DNA from: Agromyces sp. H66
Lineage (GTDB): Bacteria; Actinomycetota; Actinomycetes; Actinomycetales; Microbacteriaceae
Reading direction: 5' to 3'
Length of the DNA stretch: 64,000 nt
Assembly: GCF_004959775.1 (NCBI RefSeq)
Contig: NZ_SJZG01000008.1
Coordinates: 1-64,000 of the forward strand
Shown: one piece after another, positions 43,035 to 51,418 of the stretch
How positions within the stretch are numbered: the stretch's first letter is position 1
Layout of the letters: each line of letters starts with the position of its first letter
Made by a program: the position numbers and the translations under genes
Notes under the pieces: generated by a model
What the model saw: only the letters and a program-made list of their open reading frames with translations
The model's database searches: none
What the model was told of the DNA's origin: nothing

Positions 43035-43103
43035 GCTCCCTCCTTCGACCGGAGAAGGCTCCCCCCTTCGACCGGAGAAGGCTCCCTCCTTCGACCGGAG
43101 AAG
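43035..43103 (+). repeat. Three tandem 23-bp repeats
   Basis: Units at 43035-43057, 43058-43080 and 43081-43103 read GCTCCCTCCTTCGACCGGAG plus AAG, with one base different in unit 2. Each contains CTTC/GAAG complementary ends. No spacers are present, so this is not a CRISPR. Confidence 0.9.
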
Positions 43104-43190
43104 GGAAGGTGTGGACGAGACGTGGGCGCGGCCCCGGGAGGCTCGGGCCCGCGGCATCCGGCCGGTCCAGGCGGCGCGCCCCGGGTCTGG

Positions 43191-43343
43191 TAAGCTGGTC
43201 GTTTGGCTGGGTACTTCCACTGCCCAGACCGCGACAATCCCTCTTCGAGAACCGCGAGCGATCGCGGGCTTCGGCGTGGCGAACGTCAGCAGACAAGAGA
43301 CCTTGGGAGGGGCATCCGCCCCTCGGTATTGGAGGAAAGACCA
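43191..43343 (+). promoter_or_regulatory. Probable promoter and leader of rpmB-rpmG-rpsN
   Basis: TAAGCT (43191-43196) is a plausible -10 with no clear -35. The ~140-base leader ends with hairpin GAGGGGC-ATCC-GCCCCTC (43307-43324) and ribosome site GGAGGAAAG just before ATG 43344. The hairpin is next to the ribosome site and could tune translation, e.g. through ribosomal-protein feedback (inference). No Zur box is visible. Confidence 0.45.
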
Positions 43344-43580
43344 ATGGCAGCAGTGTGCCAGGTGACCGGAGCCGTTCCCGGCTTCGGACACAACATCTCG
43401 CACTCGCACCGCCGGACGAAGCGGCGCTTCGACCCGAACGTGCAGAAGAAGACGTACTACGTGCCGTCGCTTCGTCGTAACGTCACCCTGAACGTGTCCG
43501 CCAAGGGCATCAAGGTGATCGACGCCCGTGGCATCGAGGCCGTCGTCAAGGACATCCAGGCTCGGGGGGTGAAGCTCTGA
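43344..43580 (+). CDS. rpmB: Ribosomal protein L28, zinc-free (C-) type
   Basis: A 78-residue L28 of the large subunit. [28 protein letters not shown] is the family signature. It has a single Cys and lacks the two CxxC pairs of zinc-binding L28, so it is the C- form. GGAGGAAAG precedes ATG, and its stop overlaps the rpmG start (TGATG). Confidence 0.96.
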   Translation: MAAVCQVTGAVPGFGHNISHSHRRTKRRFDPNVQKKTYYVPSLRRNVTLNVSAKGIKVIDARGIEAVVKDIQARGVKL

Positions 43581-43747
43581 TGGCGAAGGCACAGGACATC
43601 CGCCCCATCATCAAGCTCCGTTCGACGGCCGGCACCGGGTACACCTACGTGACCCGCAAGAACCGTCGCAACAACCCCGACCGTCTCGTGCTCAAGAAGT
43701 ACGACCCCGTGGTGCGCAAGCACGTCGACTTCCGAGAGGAGCGCTAA
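43580..43747 (+). CDS. rpmG: Ribosomal protein L33, zinc-free (C-) type
   Basis: A 55-residue L33 starting [20 protein letters not shown] and ending [25 protein letters not shown] is conserved, and there is no Cys at all, where zinc-binding L33 has two CxxC pairs. It overlaps rpmB by one base and is followed by rpsN after 3 bases. Confidence 0.95.
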   Translation: MAKAQDIRPIIKLRSTAGTGYTYVTRKNRRNNPDRLVLKKYDPVVRKHVDFREER

Positions 43748-43750
43748 GAC

Positions 43751-44056
43751 ATGGCGAAGAAGAGCAAGATCGCGCGCAACGAACAGCGCAAGGTGGTCGT
43801 CGACCGCTACGCGGCGAAGCGCGCCGAACTGAAGAAGGCCCTCGTCGACCCGAACGGCACCGACGAGACCCGCGAGGCCGCCCGAGTCGGCCTGCAGAAG
43901 CTCCCGCGCAACGCCTCGCCGGTGCGCGTGCGCTCGCGTGACGCCATCGACGGCCGCCCCCGCGGCGTGCTGACGAAGTTCGGCGTCTCGCGCGTCCGCT
44001 TCCGTGACATGGCGCACCGTGGCGAGCTGCCCGGCATCACCAAGTCGAGCTGGTAG
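43751..44056 (+). CDS. rpsN: Ribosomal protein S14, zinc-free (C-) type
   Basis: A 101-residue long-form S14. [22 protein letters not shown] is the N-terminus, and [35 protein letters not shown] the C-terminal signature. The long form lacks the CxxC zinc ribbon of the 61-residue type. With the preceding genes it completes the C- trio that in many Actinobacteria is de-repressed by Zur under zinc starvation. Followed by a terminator. Confidence 0.96.
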   Translation: MAKKSKIARNEQRKVVVDRYAAKRAELKKALVDPNGTDETREAARVGLQKLPRNASPVRVRSRDAIDGRPRGVLTKFGVSRVRFRDMAHRGELPGITKSSW

Positions 44057-44081
44057 GCACCACAGGCACCAACGTTTCACC

Positions 44082-44113
44082 GAGAGGGGCGTCCCGGAAG
44101 GGGCGCCCCTCTC
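44082..44113 (+). terminator. Terminator of rpmB-rpmG-rpsN
   Basis: GAGAGGGGCG and CGCCCCTCTC form a perfect 10-bp stem around 12 bases, 25 bases after the rpsN stop. Confidence 0.85.
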
Positions 44114-44183
44114 GTCGTCTCCGGGCCCGGTCGACATCGGAGCAGCGACACGCCGATCGCGAGTCTGCCCGAAAGGGCCGGAA

Positions 44184-44203
44184 ATCCGCGAGATTCCGCG
44201 GAT
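44184..44203 (+). promoter_or_regulatory. Inverted repeat upstream of hup
   Basis: ATCCGCG and CGCGGAT are exact complements with 6 bases between, followed at 44210 by TACATT, a possible -10. A second A+T-rich stretch with TTGAAC (44245) and TAGATA (44270) is another candidate promoter. hup would then have a leader of 40-95 bases. Function inferred from position. Confidence 0.35.
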
Positions 44204-44312
44204 CTCTGTTACATTCGAGGCGGCCCGATCGGCCACGGGGGCGGTTGAACGATCGTTCCCGAGAACTCATAGATAGCTGTACCGAACAGCGAAAGTCCGA
44301 GGAGGACATTCA

Positions 44313-44600
44313 ATGGCTGACAAGTCGCTGAACAAGACCGAGCTCGTCGCGAAGATCGCCGCGTCGACCGGCCAGAGCCAGGCCACCGTCGACGCCGTGC
44401 TCGGCGGTCTCTTCGACGCGCTCGCCGAGTCCGTCGGCTCGGGCACCAAGGTCTCCATCCCCGGCTGGCTCTCCGTCGAGCGCACCTCGCGTGCCGCGCG
44501 CACCGGCCGCAACCCGCAGACGGGTGCCACCATCCAGATCCCGGCCGGTCACTCGGTCAAGGTCTCGGCGGGATCGAAGCTCAAGGCTGCCGCCAAGTAG
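44313..44600 (+). CDS. hup: DNA-binding protein HU
   Basis: A 95-residue histone-like protein. NKTELVAKIAASTGQSQATVDAVLGGLFDALAE is the dimerisation part, SIPGWLSVERTSRAARTGRNPQTGATIQIPAGHSVKVSAGSKLK the DNA-binding arms with the conserved Arg-x-Gly-Arg-Asn-Pro-x-Thr-Gly tip. It lacks the long Lys/Ala tail of mycobacterial HupB. A terminator follows at 44613. Confidence 0.96.
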   Translation: MADKSLNKTELVAKIAASTGQSQATVDAVLGGLFDALAESVGSGTKVSIPGWLSVERTSRAARTGRNPQTGATIQIPAGHSVKVSAGSKLKAAAK

Positions 44601-44612
44601 CATCCGAGACTC

Positions 44613-44648
44613 CGGAGGGGCGTGCGGCACAGGCCGTGCGCCCCTCCG
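44613..44648 (+). terminator. Terminator of hup
   Basis: CGGAGGGGCG and CGCCCCTCCG form a perfect 10-bp stem, 12 bases after the hup stop. The loop region can pair further. Confidence 0.85.
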
Positions 44649-44770
44649 TCGTCGGGCGAGCGGATGTCGCGGGCGTGAGGCGGGCCGCCCCGAGGCGGGC
44701 GGGGGTCGGGTGGATGCCGCGGCGGACCGTTCCGAGCGATCGCACGGGCGGGGACGTCTAGGCTGGTTCG

Positions 44771-46786
44771 GTGCCCCGCTCCGTCCGCGTGCTCGGCCCC
44801 GCCGTGCTCCTCGCCGTCGCGTTCGTCGCGACCCTCGCGGGCCTCGCCTACGGCGGCGGCGCCGCACCCATTCCCATCCAGGACCCCGGTCCCGTCGCCA
44901 GGTGGGGCCTGCCCATCGCGAAGCTCGTCGTGAACCTCGGCGCGGCCGGCATGATCGGTGCGCTCGTGCTCGCGGTCTGGGCGCTCAGCCCGAAGCGACG
45001 CGAGTTCGACGTCGCGCTCGACGTGGCCGCGGCATCCGCCGCCCTGCTCACGGTGGCCAGCGCCGCGACGACGATCTTCACCTTCCTCGTCGTCACCGGT
45101 GCACCACTCGACTTCGGCGACGCGTTCGGCCGGCAGCTCGGACAGTTCGTCACCGAGATCGAGTTGGGTCAGGCGTGGCTCACGACGACGCTCGTGGCCG
45201 CCGCGGTCACCGTGCTGTGCTTCGCGGTGCGCAACCACACGGCGCTCGTGTTCGTGACGGTGCTCGCCGCCGCCGCGCTCGTGCCCATGGCGCAGCAGGG
45301 CCACGCCGCCGGGGCAGCCGGGCACGACGCCGCGATCACCTCGCTCGGGCTGCACCTCGTGTTCGTCTCGGCGTGGCTCGGCGGGCTCGTCACGATCGTG
45401 CTGCTGCGGCGCGAGCTCGACGCCGACCGGCTGCCGGTGGTGCTCGCCCGCTACTCGACCGTCGCGCTCGTCTCGTTCATCGTCGTCGCGCTGTCGGGCT
45501 ACATGAGCGCCGCACTGCGCATCGGCACGTGGCAGGAACTCGGGTCGCCGTACGGCGTGCTCGTCGTCGTGAAGGTCGCGGCGCTCATCGCGATCGGCGT
45601 GTTCGGAGCGGTCCAGCGGCGGTTCCTGATCGGACGGATGTCGCGGGCCGCTGCCGGTCTCGAGACGCGGCCGGCTTCGCCGGGTGCTCCTCGACCGGCG
45701 GGCGTGGCCGGGACGTTCTGGATCCTGGTGGTCGCCGAGCTCGCGTTCATGGGCATCGCCTCGGGCGTCGCCGCCGCTCTGGCCCGCACGGCCACGCCCG
45801 TCCCCGAGGAGCCGGGTTCGCTCGCGCGCACGCCCGCCGAGATCCTCACGGGCGAGCCCCTGCCGCCGTGGCCCGACTGGTGGCGCTACTTCACCGAGTG
45901 GAACCCCGACCTCATCTGGCTGCTCGTCTGCGGCTTCGGCATCTTCTTCTACGTCGCGGGGGTGCTGCGTCTCCGACGCCGCGGCGACGCCTGGCCCGTC
46001 TACCGCACGGTGCTGTGGGTCGCGGGCCTCGTCGTGCTCGCGTATGTCACCAACGGCGGCGTGAACGCCTACGAGAGCTACCTGTTCTCGGCCCACATGG
46101 GTGCGCACATGGCCCTCACCATGGCCGTGCCGGTGCTGCTCGTGCCGGGCGCCCCGGTGACGCTCGCCGCCCGCGCCATCCACCCGCGCAAGGACGGCTC
46201 GCGGGGCGGACGCGAGTGGATCCTCATCGCCGTGCACTCGCGATACGCGGCGATCATCGCGAACCCGATCGTCGCGGCCGTGCTGTTCGCGAGCTCGCTC
46301 TGGATCTTCTACTACTCGCCGCTGTTCCGCTGGACCATGTTCGACCACATCGGCCACGAGTGGATGATCGTGCACTTCCTCATCACGGGCTACCTCTTCG
46401 TGCAGTCGCTCATCGGCATCGATCCGGTGCCGTACCGGTTGCCGTACCCGTTCCGGCTGGTGCTGCTGCTCGGCACGATGGCGATGCACGCGTTCTTCGG
46501 CCTCGCGATCATGTCGGGCACGGGGCTCCTCCTCGCCGACTGGTACGGCGCCATGGGCTGGGGCACCGACGCGCTCGCCGACCAGCAGGTCGGCGGCGGC
46601 ATCGCCTGGTCGGTCGGGGAGATCCCGACCGTGGCGCTCGCGATCACGGTCGCGGTGCAGTGGGCGCGCAGCGACGAGAAGGAATCGAAGCGACGCGACC
46701 GGCACGCCGACCGCACCGGCGAAGCGGAACTCGAGGAGTACAACGCGAGGCTCGCGGCGATCGCGGAGCACGACCGGCAGGGCTGA
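44771..46786 (+). CDS. CopD-CtaG fusion membrane protein (copper handling / cytochrome oxidase assembly)
   Basis: A 671-residue polytopic protein. The N-terminal half (~1-330, about eight helices) is a CopD copper-resistance domain (GLHLVFVSAWLGGLVTIVLLRREL, ALSGYMSAALRIGTW, VLVVVKVAALIAIGVFGAVQRR). The C-terminal half (~360-640) is a caa3-type CtaG domain (YLFSAHMGAHMALTMAVPVLLV, HEWMIVHFLITGYLFVQSLIGIDP, AMHAFFGLAIMSG) with clustered His and Met residues suited to copper. Such fusions are common in Actinobacteria and are thought to supply copper to cytochrome c oxidase. GTG start. Confidence 0.9.
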   Translation: MPRSVRVLGPAVLLAVAFVATLAGLAYGGGAAPIPIQDPGPVARWGLPIAKLVVNLGAAGMIGALVLAVWALSPKRREFDVALDVAAASAALLTVASAATTIFTFLVVTGAPLDFGDAFGRQLGQFVTEIELGQAWLTTTLVAAAVTVLCFAVRNHTALVFVTVLAAAALVPMAQQGHAAGAAGHDAAITSLGLHLVFVSAWLGGLVTIVLLRRELDADRLPVVLARYSTVALVSFIVVALSGYMSAALRIGTWQELGSPYGVLVVVKVAALIAIGVFGAVQRRFLIGRMSRAAAGLETRPASPGAPRPAGVAGTFWILVVAELAFMGIASGVAAALARTATPVPEEPGSLARTPAEILTGEPLPPWPDWWRYFTEWNPDLIWLLVCGFGIFFYVAGVLRLRRRGDAWPVYRTVLWVAGLVVLAYVTNGGVNAYESYLFSAHMGAHMALTMAVPVLLVPGAPVTLAARAIHPRKDGSRGGREWILIAVHSRYAAIIANPIVAAVLFASSLWIFYYSPLFRWTMFDHIGHEWMIVHFLITGYLFVQSLIGIDPVPYRLPYPFRLVLLLGTMAMHAFFGLAIMSGTGLLLADWYGAMGWGTDALADQQVGGGIAWSVGEIPTVALAITVAVQWARSDEKESKRRDRHADRTGEAELEEYNARLAAIAEHDRQG

Positions 46787-46792
46787 CGCTGG

Positions 46793-47839
46793 CTACTTCA
46801 GCTGGATCGCGATGCTGCCGTCGGGCCGGATGCTCGCCGACAGCGCGATCTGGAAGGGCCGGTCGACCTCGAGCTGCGAGTACTCGCCGTCGAACAGCGA
46901 CTGCACCTCGACCGAGATGTGCGCGACGCCCTCGGTGGGCGGCATCTCGAACGCGGTCTCGCCCGCCGCGAGGGTGACCACGGGGTTCGACACCATCGTC
47001 CAGACCGGATCGCTCACCACGCGGTCGTCGATGTCGATGCCGAACGGGCATCCGGCCGGCTTCAGGACGGGCTGCGTGGTGCACGACTGCAGGTAGTCGT
47101 CGACCTTCGCCTGCACCCGTTCGACGAACGTCGCGGTGGGTATGGCGTCGACCGTCACCGCCGCGCGCGACGACGGCTCGACGGGCAGTTCGACGGGCAC
47201 CGCCTCGAGGAGCGTCGACCGGTACCCGAACTCGTAGACGGCCGGAGCGATCGCGAGGTAGGGGGTCACCTGCGTGAAGGCGGCGAGGTCGTCGCCGGTC
47301 TTGGTCGCCCTGGTGTCGAGCTCGAGCGAGCCGACCGTGAAGAGCGGACTGTGCGCCGCGGTGACGTCGATGACGGCGATGGGACTCACCGCGAACTCCC
47401 ACCGGTTCAGCAGCCCGTAGAGCGGTGCGAGCGGTCGCACGTCGAACGTGGTCTCGACGATGGCCGTCTCGAGCCGGTAACTGGCGGTGACCGAGTGACT
47501 GCCGTCGTCATTCTCGACATCGCGGACGATGCGCACGTCCTCGGGCCCGACTTCGATGACGTCGGAGCGGAACATCGCCGTCGAGACGTTCGCCGGCACA
47601 CCGAGTGCGGCGAGCTCGGCCGCGTCGAGCGCGACGCCCGGGGTGGTCGACGCGGTCGCGATGTCGTCTTCCGCGATGGCGGTGAGGTAGCGCTCGACGA
47701 AGCTCGAGGAGCCGTAGGTGGTCTGGTTCAGCGCGCCGAGCGCCGCCAGGAAGGCCGCGACGAGGAGCACCGCGAGCGAGGCCCAGCCGATGACGGACAG
47801 CACGGACAGCCGACCGCTGCGCACGCCTGAGCTCCCCAC
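46793..47839 (-). CDS. Hypothetical membrane-anchored exported protein
   Basis: A 348-residue protein with one N-terminal helix (VLSVIGWASLAVLLVAAFLAALGAL) and the rest outside the cell, predicted rich in beta-strands. FVERYLTAIAEDDIATASTTPG resembles a small NTF2-like module. A later segment repeats a similar theme (FVERVQAKVDDYLQSCTTQPVLKPAGCPFGI, two Cys that could form a disulfide). It resembles uncharacterised proteins of Microbacteriaceae. Convergent with CopD-CtaG. Confidence 0.7.
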   Translation of the reverse strand: MGSSGVRSGRLSVLSVIGWASLAVLLVAAFLAALGALNQTTYGSSSFVERYLTAIAEDDIATASTTPGVALDAAELAALGVPANVSTAMFRSDVIEVGPEDVRIVRDVENDDGSHSVTASYRLETAIVETTFDVRPLAPLYGLLNRWEFAVSPIAVIDVTAAHSPLFTVGSLELDTRATKTGDDLAAFTQVTPYLAIAPAVYEFGYRSTLLEAVPVELPVEPSSRAAVTVDAIPTATFVERVQAKVDDYLQSCTTQPVLKPAGCPFGIDIDDRVVSDPVWTMVSNPVVTLAAGETAFEMPPTEGVAHISVEVQSLFDGEYSQLEVDRPFQIALSASIRPDGSIAIQLK

Positions 47840-48027
47840 CCGGACAGTCTACGCAGGCGGAACACACCGTCTCCGGAGGTTCCACAGGCCCGCGGGTCCC
47901 CGGCCACAGGTGCGGCGGCGACGGTCGATGTCCGGGCGGACGCGGTTACAGTGGGAGCGCGCCCCCACGGGCGCCGTGGCCGCGACGCCCGCTCGCGGCA
48001 TCCGACCGCCGGATCGAAAGCCTCCCC

Positions 48028-49353
48028 GTGCAGAACGTGACCCTCACCCGCGAACAGGCCGCGGTGTTCCAGGCCATCGAAGGCACGCGCGAGCACGTCT
48101 TCGTCACCGGGCGGGCGGGCACCGGCAAGTCGACGTTGCTGAACCACCTGAACTGGAACACGCAGAAGCAGATCGTGATCTGCGCCCCCACGGGCGTGGC
48201 CGCGCTGAACGTGGGCGGGCAGACGATCCACTCGCTGTTCCGCCTGCCGATCGGGGTCATCGCCGACCACGACATCGAGCAGAACGACGCGGTGCGCAAG
48301 ATCCTGAACGCCATGGACACGCTCGTGATCGACGAGGTCTCGATGGTGAACGCCGACCTCATGGACGCCATGGACCGGTCGCTGCGCCAGGCCCGCCAGC
48401 GGCCGCACGAACCGTTCGGCGGCGCGCAGGTCGTGCTGTTCGGCGACCCCTACCAGCTCGCACCCGTGCCCGGCTCGGGCGACGAGCGGCGCTACTTCGC
48501 CGACACGTACCGCTCGATGTGGTTCTTCGACGCGAACGTCTGGCGGGAGGCCGACCTGCGCATCTACGAGCTCGGCGAGATCCATCGCCAGCACGACGAT
48601 GCGTTCAAGCACATGCTCAACGCCGTGCGGCACGGGTGGGTGACCGCCGAGATCGCGGGGGTGCTCAACGACGCCGGCGCACGACGCCCGCTGCCCGAGC
48701 ACGGGGCGATCACCCTCGCCACCACCAACGACACCGTCAATCGCATCAACCGCTCGCAGCTGCATCGCCTGCCCGGGCAGTCGCTCGCCAACGAGGCCGA
48801 GGTGAACGGCGACTTCGGCGGCCGCGCCTTCCCGGCCGACGAGCGGCTCGAGCTGAAGCTCGGCGCGCAGGTGATGTTCCTGCGCAACGACACCGCGGTG
48901 CGCGGCGACGGACCCCGCTGGGTGAACGGCACCATCGGCACGGTCACGTCGCTCACGCGCGAGGTGCGCGTGGAGATCGACGGCGAGGAGCACGAGGTCG
49001 AACCGGCGACATGGGAGAAGTACAAGTACACGTGGGACCCGGCGCGGAAGAAGCTCGAACGACAGATCGTCGCCGAGTTCACGCAGTTCCCGCTGCGGCT
49101 CGCGTGGGCGGTCACGATCCACAAGTCGCAGGGCGCGAGCTACGACGCCGCCATCGTCGACCTCGGTCCGCGCGTGTTCAGCCCGGGCCAGACGTACGTG
49201 GCGCTCTCGCGGTTGACGAGCCTCGAGGGCCTCTACCTCGCCCGGCCGCTGCGCCCCGGCGACATCATGGTCGACCGGGATGTCGAGCGCTTCATGGCGG
49301 GCGCGGTGCGCGAGATCGGCACCGACTCCGTGCAACCCGGGGCGACGGCCTGA
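48028..49353 (+). CDS. PIF1-like superfamily 1B DNA helicase
   Basis: A 441-residue ATPase. Walker A is VTGRAGTGKSTLLNHL (about 27-42), motif Ia CAPTGVAALNVGGQTIHSLF, Walker B LVIDEVSMVNADLMDAM, motif III VVLFGDPYQLAPVPG, motif V/VI AVTIHKSQGASYDAAIVD and TYVALSRLTSLEGLYL. This is the compact bacterial PIF1 form. It is expected to unwind DNA 5' to 3' at forks or G-quadruplexes; its host role in Actinobacteria is poorly known. GTG 48028 start. It stands alone. Confidence 0.92.
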   Translation: MQNVTLTREQAAVFQAIEGTREHVFVTGRAGTGKSTLLNHLNWNTQKQIVICAPTGVAALNVGGQTIHSLFRLPIGVIADHDIEQNDAVRKILNAMDTLVIDEVSMVNADLMDAMDRSLRQARQRPHEPFGGAQVVLFGDPYQLAPVPGSGDERRYFADTYRSMWFFDANVWREADLRIYELGEIHRQHDDAFKHMLNAVRHGWVTAEIAGVLNDAGARRPLPEHGAITLATTNDTVNRINRSQLHRLPGQSLANEAEVNGDFGGRAFPADERLELKLGAQVMFLRNDTAVRGDGPRWVNGTIGTVTSLTREVRVEIDGEEHEVEPATWEKYKYTWDPARKKLERQIVAEFTQFPLRLAWAVTIHKSQGASYDAAIVDLGPRVFSPGQTYVALSRLTSLEGLYLARPLRPGDIMVDRDVERFMAGAVREIGTDSVQPGATA

Positions 49354-49491
49354 CGCCCGCGGAGGCCGCCCCGCGCGGCGGGCACCTGCGTGCCTCGAGC
49401 GCGCTCGAGGCGACCCCGTCGCGCCCGTCGCGTACGTCTGCGCCACCTCTGCGGGTTACAATCGCTGCGGACACACGGCTAGGGGGGCACG

Positions 49492-50805
49492 GTGGCTGAC
49501 CGTCAGGGGGCATCACGGCGGCGGGTGGGACTCGTCGCCGCGATGGTCGCATCCCTCGTGCTCTCGGGATGCACGGCGGACGTCATCGATCCCGCCGCCG
49601 GCTTCGGCCAGGTCGACGCCGCGTTGGCGGAGGAGATCGCCTCCGACCTCCAGTCGGTGCTCGACGACGCCGTCGCCCTGAGCGGGTCGAGCGGTGGGCT
49701 CGCGGGCGTGTGGGCGCCGTGGGCCGGCGAGTGGATCGGCACGTCCGGCACCACCGGATTCGACGAGGCCGCCGCGGAGGTGACCCCCGAAGACGGGTTC
49801 CGCCTCGCCACCGTGACCACCGAGATCACCTGCACGGTGCTGCTGGCCCTCGCCGACGAGGGCGTCGTCGCACTCGACGACGAGGTGGAGCGATACGTGG
49901 ACTGGATCCCGCGACTCGACGGCATCACCCTCGAGCACCTCTGCCGGCACACGTCGGGTCTCGCCGATTACTACCCCGGCCTGCGCAGTCACTTCGTGGC
50001 GAACCCCGAGCGCCCGTGGCCGGCGGTCGAGCTGGTCTCCAACGGGCTCGCGATGCCGCGAACGGGACCGCCGGGGGAGCAGGTGCGCGAATCGCGCACG
50101 GGCATCCTCCTGCTCGCGCTGGCACTCGAGCGCCGCACCGGCCGGTCGTGGTCGGACCTCGCGACCGAGTACGTGTTCGAGCCGCTCGGCATGGAGGGCA
50201 CACGGCTGCCGGATGCCTCGATCACCGCGCACGACGGAACGCTCGACGCCTACACCGCCGGCCTCGCACAGGACGGCACCGTCGACTGCGCCGTGCTCGT
50301 CGACGACTCCGCCCAGTCGAGCTCGATGGGCGGCGCCGCCGCCGGCGCGGTATCGAACCTCGAAGACACGCGCCGCCTCGCCCAGGCCTTCGCCACGGGC
50401 GCCCTGCTCAGCGAGTCGACGACGCGCACGCAGTGGACGACGCTTCCCCTCGGCGGTTCGGCGCCCGCATGGTACGAGGCGGGTATCGGCGGTTTCCAGT
50501 ACGGGACGCTGCGGGGGTCGGCCGGTGAGAGCACCGGAGCGCTCACCGCCGCCTTCACCGATCCCGACAGCGGCCTCACGGTCGTGGTGGCGCTCAACAA
50601 CGCCACCTCGGGGGCCGGCTTCGTGCGGGAGGTCGCGTTCGGCCTCGCCTCGATCGCCTCGAAGGCCGACGCCGCCCCCGAACACGAGCGCCCGCTGGTC
50701 GAATTGCCGTGGTCGATCGAGCAGGCGTCTGCGAGGATGCAGGAACTCGCGAAATGCCCGAGCACGGAAGCCGAGGCGACGCCCGAGCCGGTGCCCTCCG
50801 GCTGA
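49492..50805 (+). CDS. Exported lipoprotein with a degenerate serine beta-lactamase/esterase fold
   Basis: A 437-residue protein with signal peptide and lipobox LSGC (Cys near 27). The fold is clearly that of class C beta-lactamase/DD-peptidase-like proteins: FRLATVTTEITCTVLLALADEGVVALDDEV, ITLEHLCRHTSGLADYYPG and YVFEPLGMEGTRLPD. However, S-x-x-K is TVTT (residues 107-110), Y-x-N is ESR (200-202), and no clear H/K-T/S-G triad is seen. All three catalytic motifs are changed, so it is probably a pseudoenzyme or a sugar/peptide binder. AGGGGGGCACG precedes the GTG start. Confidence 0.8.
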   Translation: MADRQGASRRRVGLVAAMVASLVLSGCTADVIDPAAGFGQVDAALAEEIASDLQSVLDDAVALSGSSGGLAGVWAPWAGEWIGTSGTTGFDEAAAEVTPEDGFRLATVTTEITCTVLLALADEGVVALDDEVERYVDWIPRLDGITLEHLCRHTSGLADYYPGLRSHFVANPERPWPAVELVSNGLAMPRTGPPGEQVRESRTGILLLALALERRTGRSWSDLATEYVFEPLGMEGTRLPDASITAHDGTLDAYTAGLAQDGTVDCAVLVDDSAQSSSMGGAAAGAVSNLEDTRRLAQAFATGALLSESTTRTQWTTLPLGGSAPAWYEAGIGGFQYGTLRGSAGESTGALTAAFTDPDSGLTVVVALNNATSGAGFVREVAFGLASIASKADAAPEHERPLVELPWSIEQASARMQELAKCPSTEAEATPEPVPSG

Positions 50806-50839
50806 ACGGCCTCGGGCACGATCCGCAGAGGAGGACGCC

Positions 50840-51397
50840 GTGGGCAGGTTGGTCACCAGCGGCTTGACGTCGCTCGACGGGTACATCGCCGACGAGCGCG
50901 GCGACTTCAGCTGGGGCGAGCCGGATGCCGCGGTGCACGCGTTCGTGAACGACCTCGAGCGCTCGATCGGCACCTACCTCTACGGGCGCCGCATGTTCGA
51001 GGTGATGCGCGGCTGGGAACACGCCCACGAGGAGCCCGACCGGCCCGAGGTGGAGCGGGACTACACGTCGGTCTGGCAGGCGGCCGACAAGGTCGTGTTC
51101 TCGACCAGCCTGGACGACGCCGGCACGAGGCGCACCCGCGTCGAGCGGAGCTTCGACGCCGATGCGGTGCGCGACCTCGTGCAGAGCTCGACCAGGGACG
51201 TGTCGATCTCGGGCCCGGGCCTCGCCGCGCACGCCTTCCGCGCGGGCCTCGTCGACGAGGTGCGCCTGTTCCTGCATCCGATCGTGGTGGGTGGGGGCAC
51301 GCGATTCCTGCCCGACGGCGTGCGCCTGCTGCTCGAGCTCGTCGAGGAGCGACGCTTCGACAACGGCGTGGTGTTCGTGCGGTACCGGGTCAGGTGA
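50840..51397 (+). CDS. Dihydrofolate-reductase-like (RibD C-terminal family) oxidoreductase
   Basis: A 185-residue NADPH-binding reductase fold. MGRLVTSGLTSLDGYIADERGDFSWG is the N-terminal strand and loop, YLYGRRMFEVMRGWE and VFSTSLDD follow, SISGPGLAAHAFRAGLVDEVRLFLHPIVVGGGTRFLPDG is the conserved core. Such stand-alone proteins are numerous in Actinobacteria and mostly of unknown substrate. GTG 50840 follows GAGGAGG. Confidence 0.9.
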   Translation: MGRLVTSGLTSLDGYIADERGDFSWGEPDAAVHAFVNDLERSIGTYLYGRRMFEVMRGWEHAHEEPDRPEVERDYTSVWQAADKVVFSTSLDDAGTRRTRVERSFDADAVRDLVQSSTRDVSISGPGLAAHAFRAGLVDEVRLFLHPIVVGGGTRFLPDGVRLLLELVEERRFDNGVVFVRYRVR

Positions 51398-51418
51398 TCC
51401 GCAGGAGGGGAAGATTCC

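Larger units (their letters stand above)
42925..43343. other. Intergenic region upstream of rpmB
   Basis: About 420 bases without a convincing gene. It holds three 23-bp tandem repeats (43035-43103), a -10-like TAAGCT (43191-43196) and the rpmB leader with a hairpin near the ribosome site. Overlapping short frames in the repeat tract give only Ser/Arg/Pro-rich shadows. Confidence 0.55.

Noticed and set aside
43035..43103. CRISPR array
   Set aside because: Repeats are strictly head-to-tail with no spacers, and no cas genes are present.
43191..43343. Riboswitch or T-box in the rpmB leader
   Set aside because: Only one simple hairpin near the ribosome site is visible; no conserved riboswitch core was recognised.
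44491..46977. Forward open frame of ~828 codons in another phase over CopD-CtaG
   Set aside because: Overlaps the real membrane protein and is Arg-rich nonsense; it also runs through the hup gene end and terminator.
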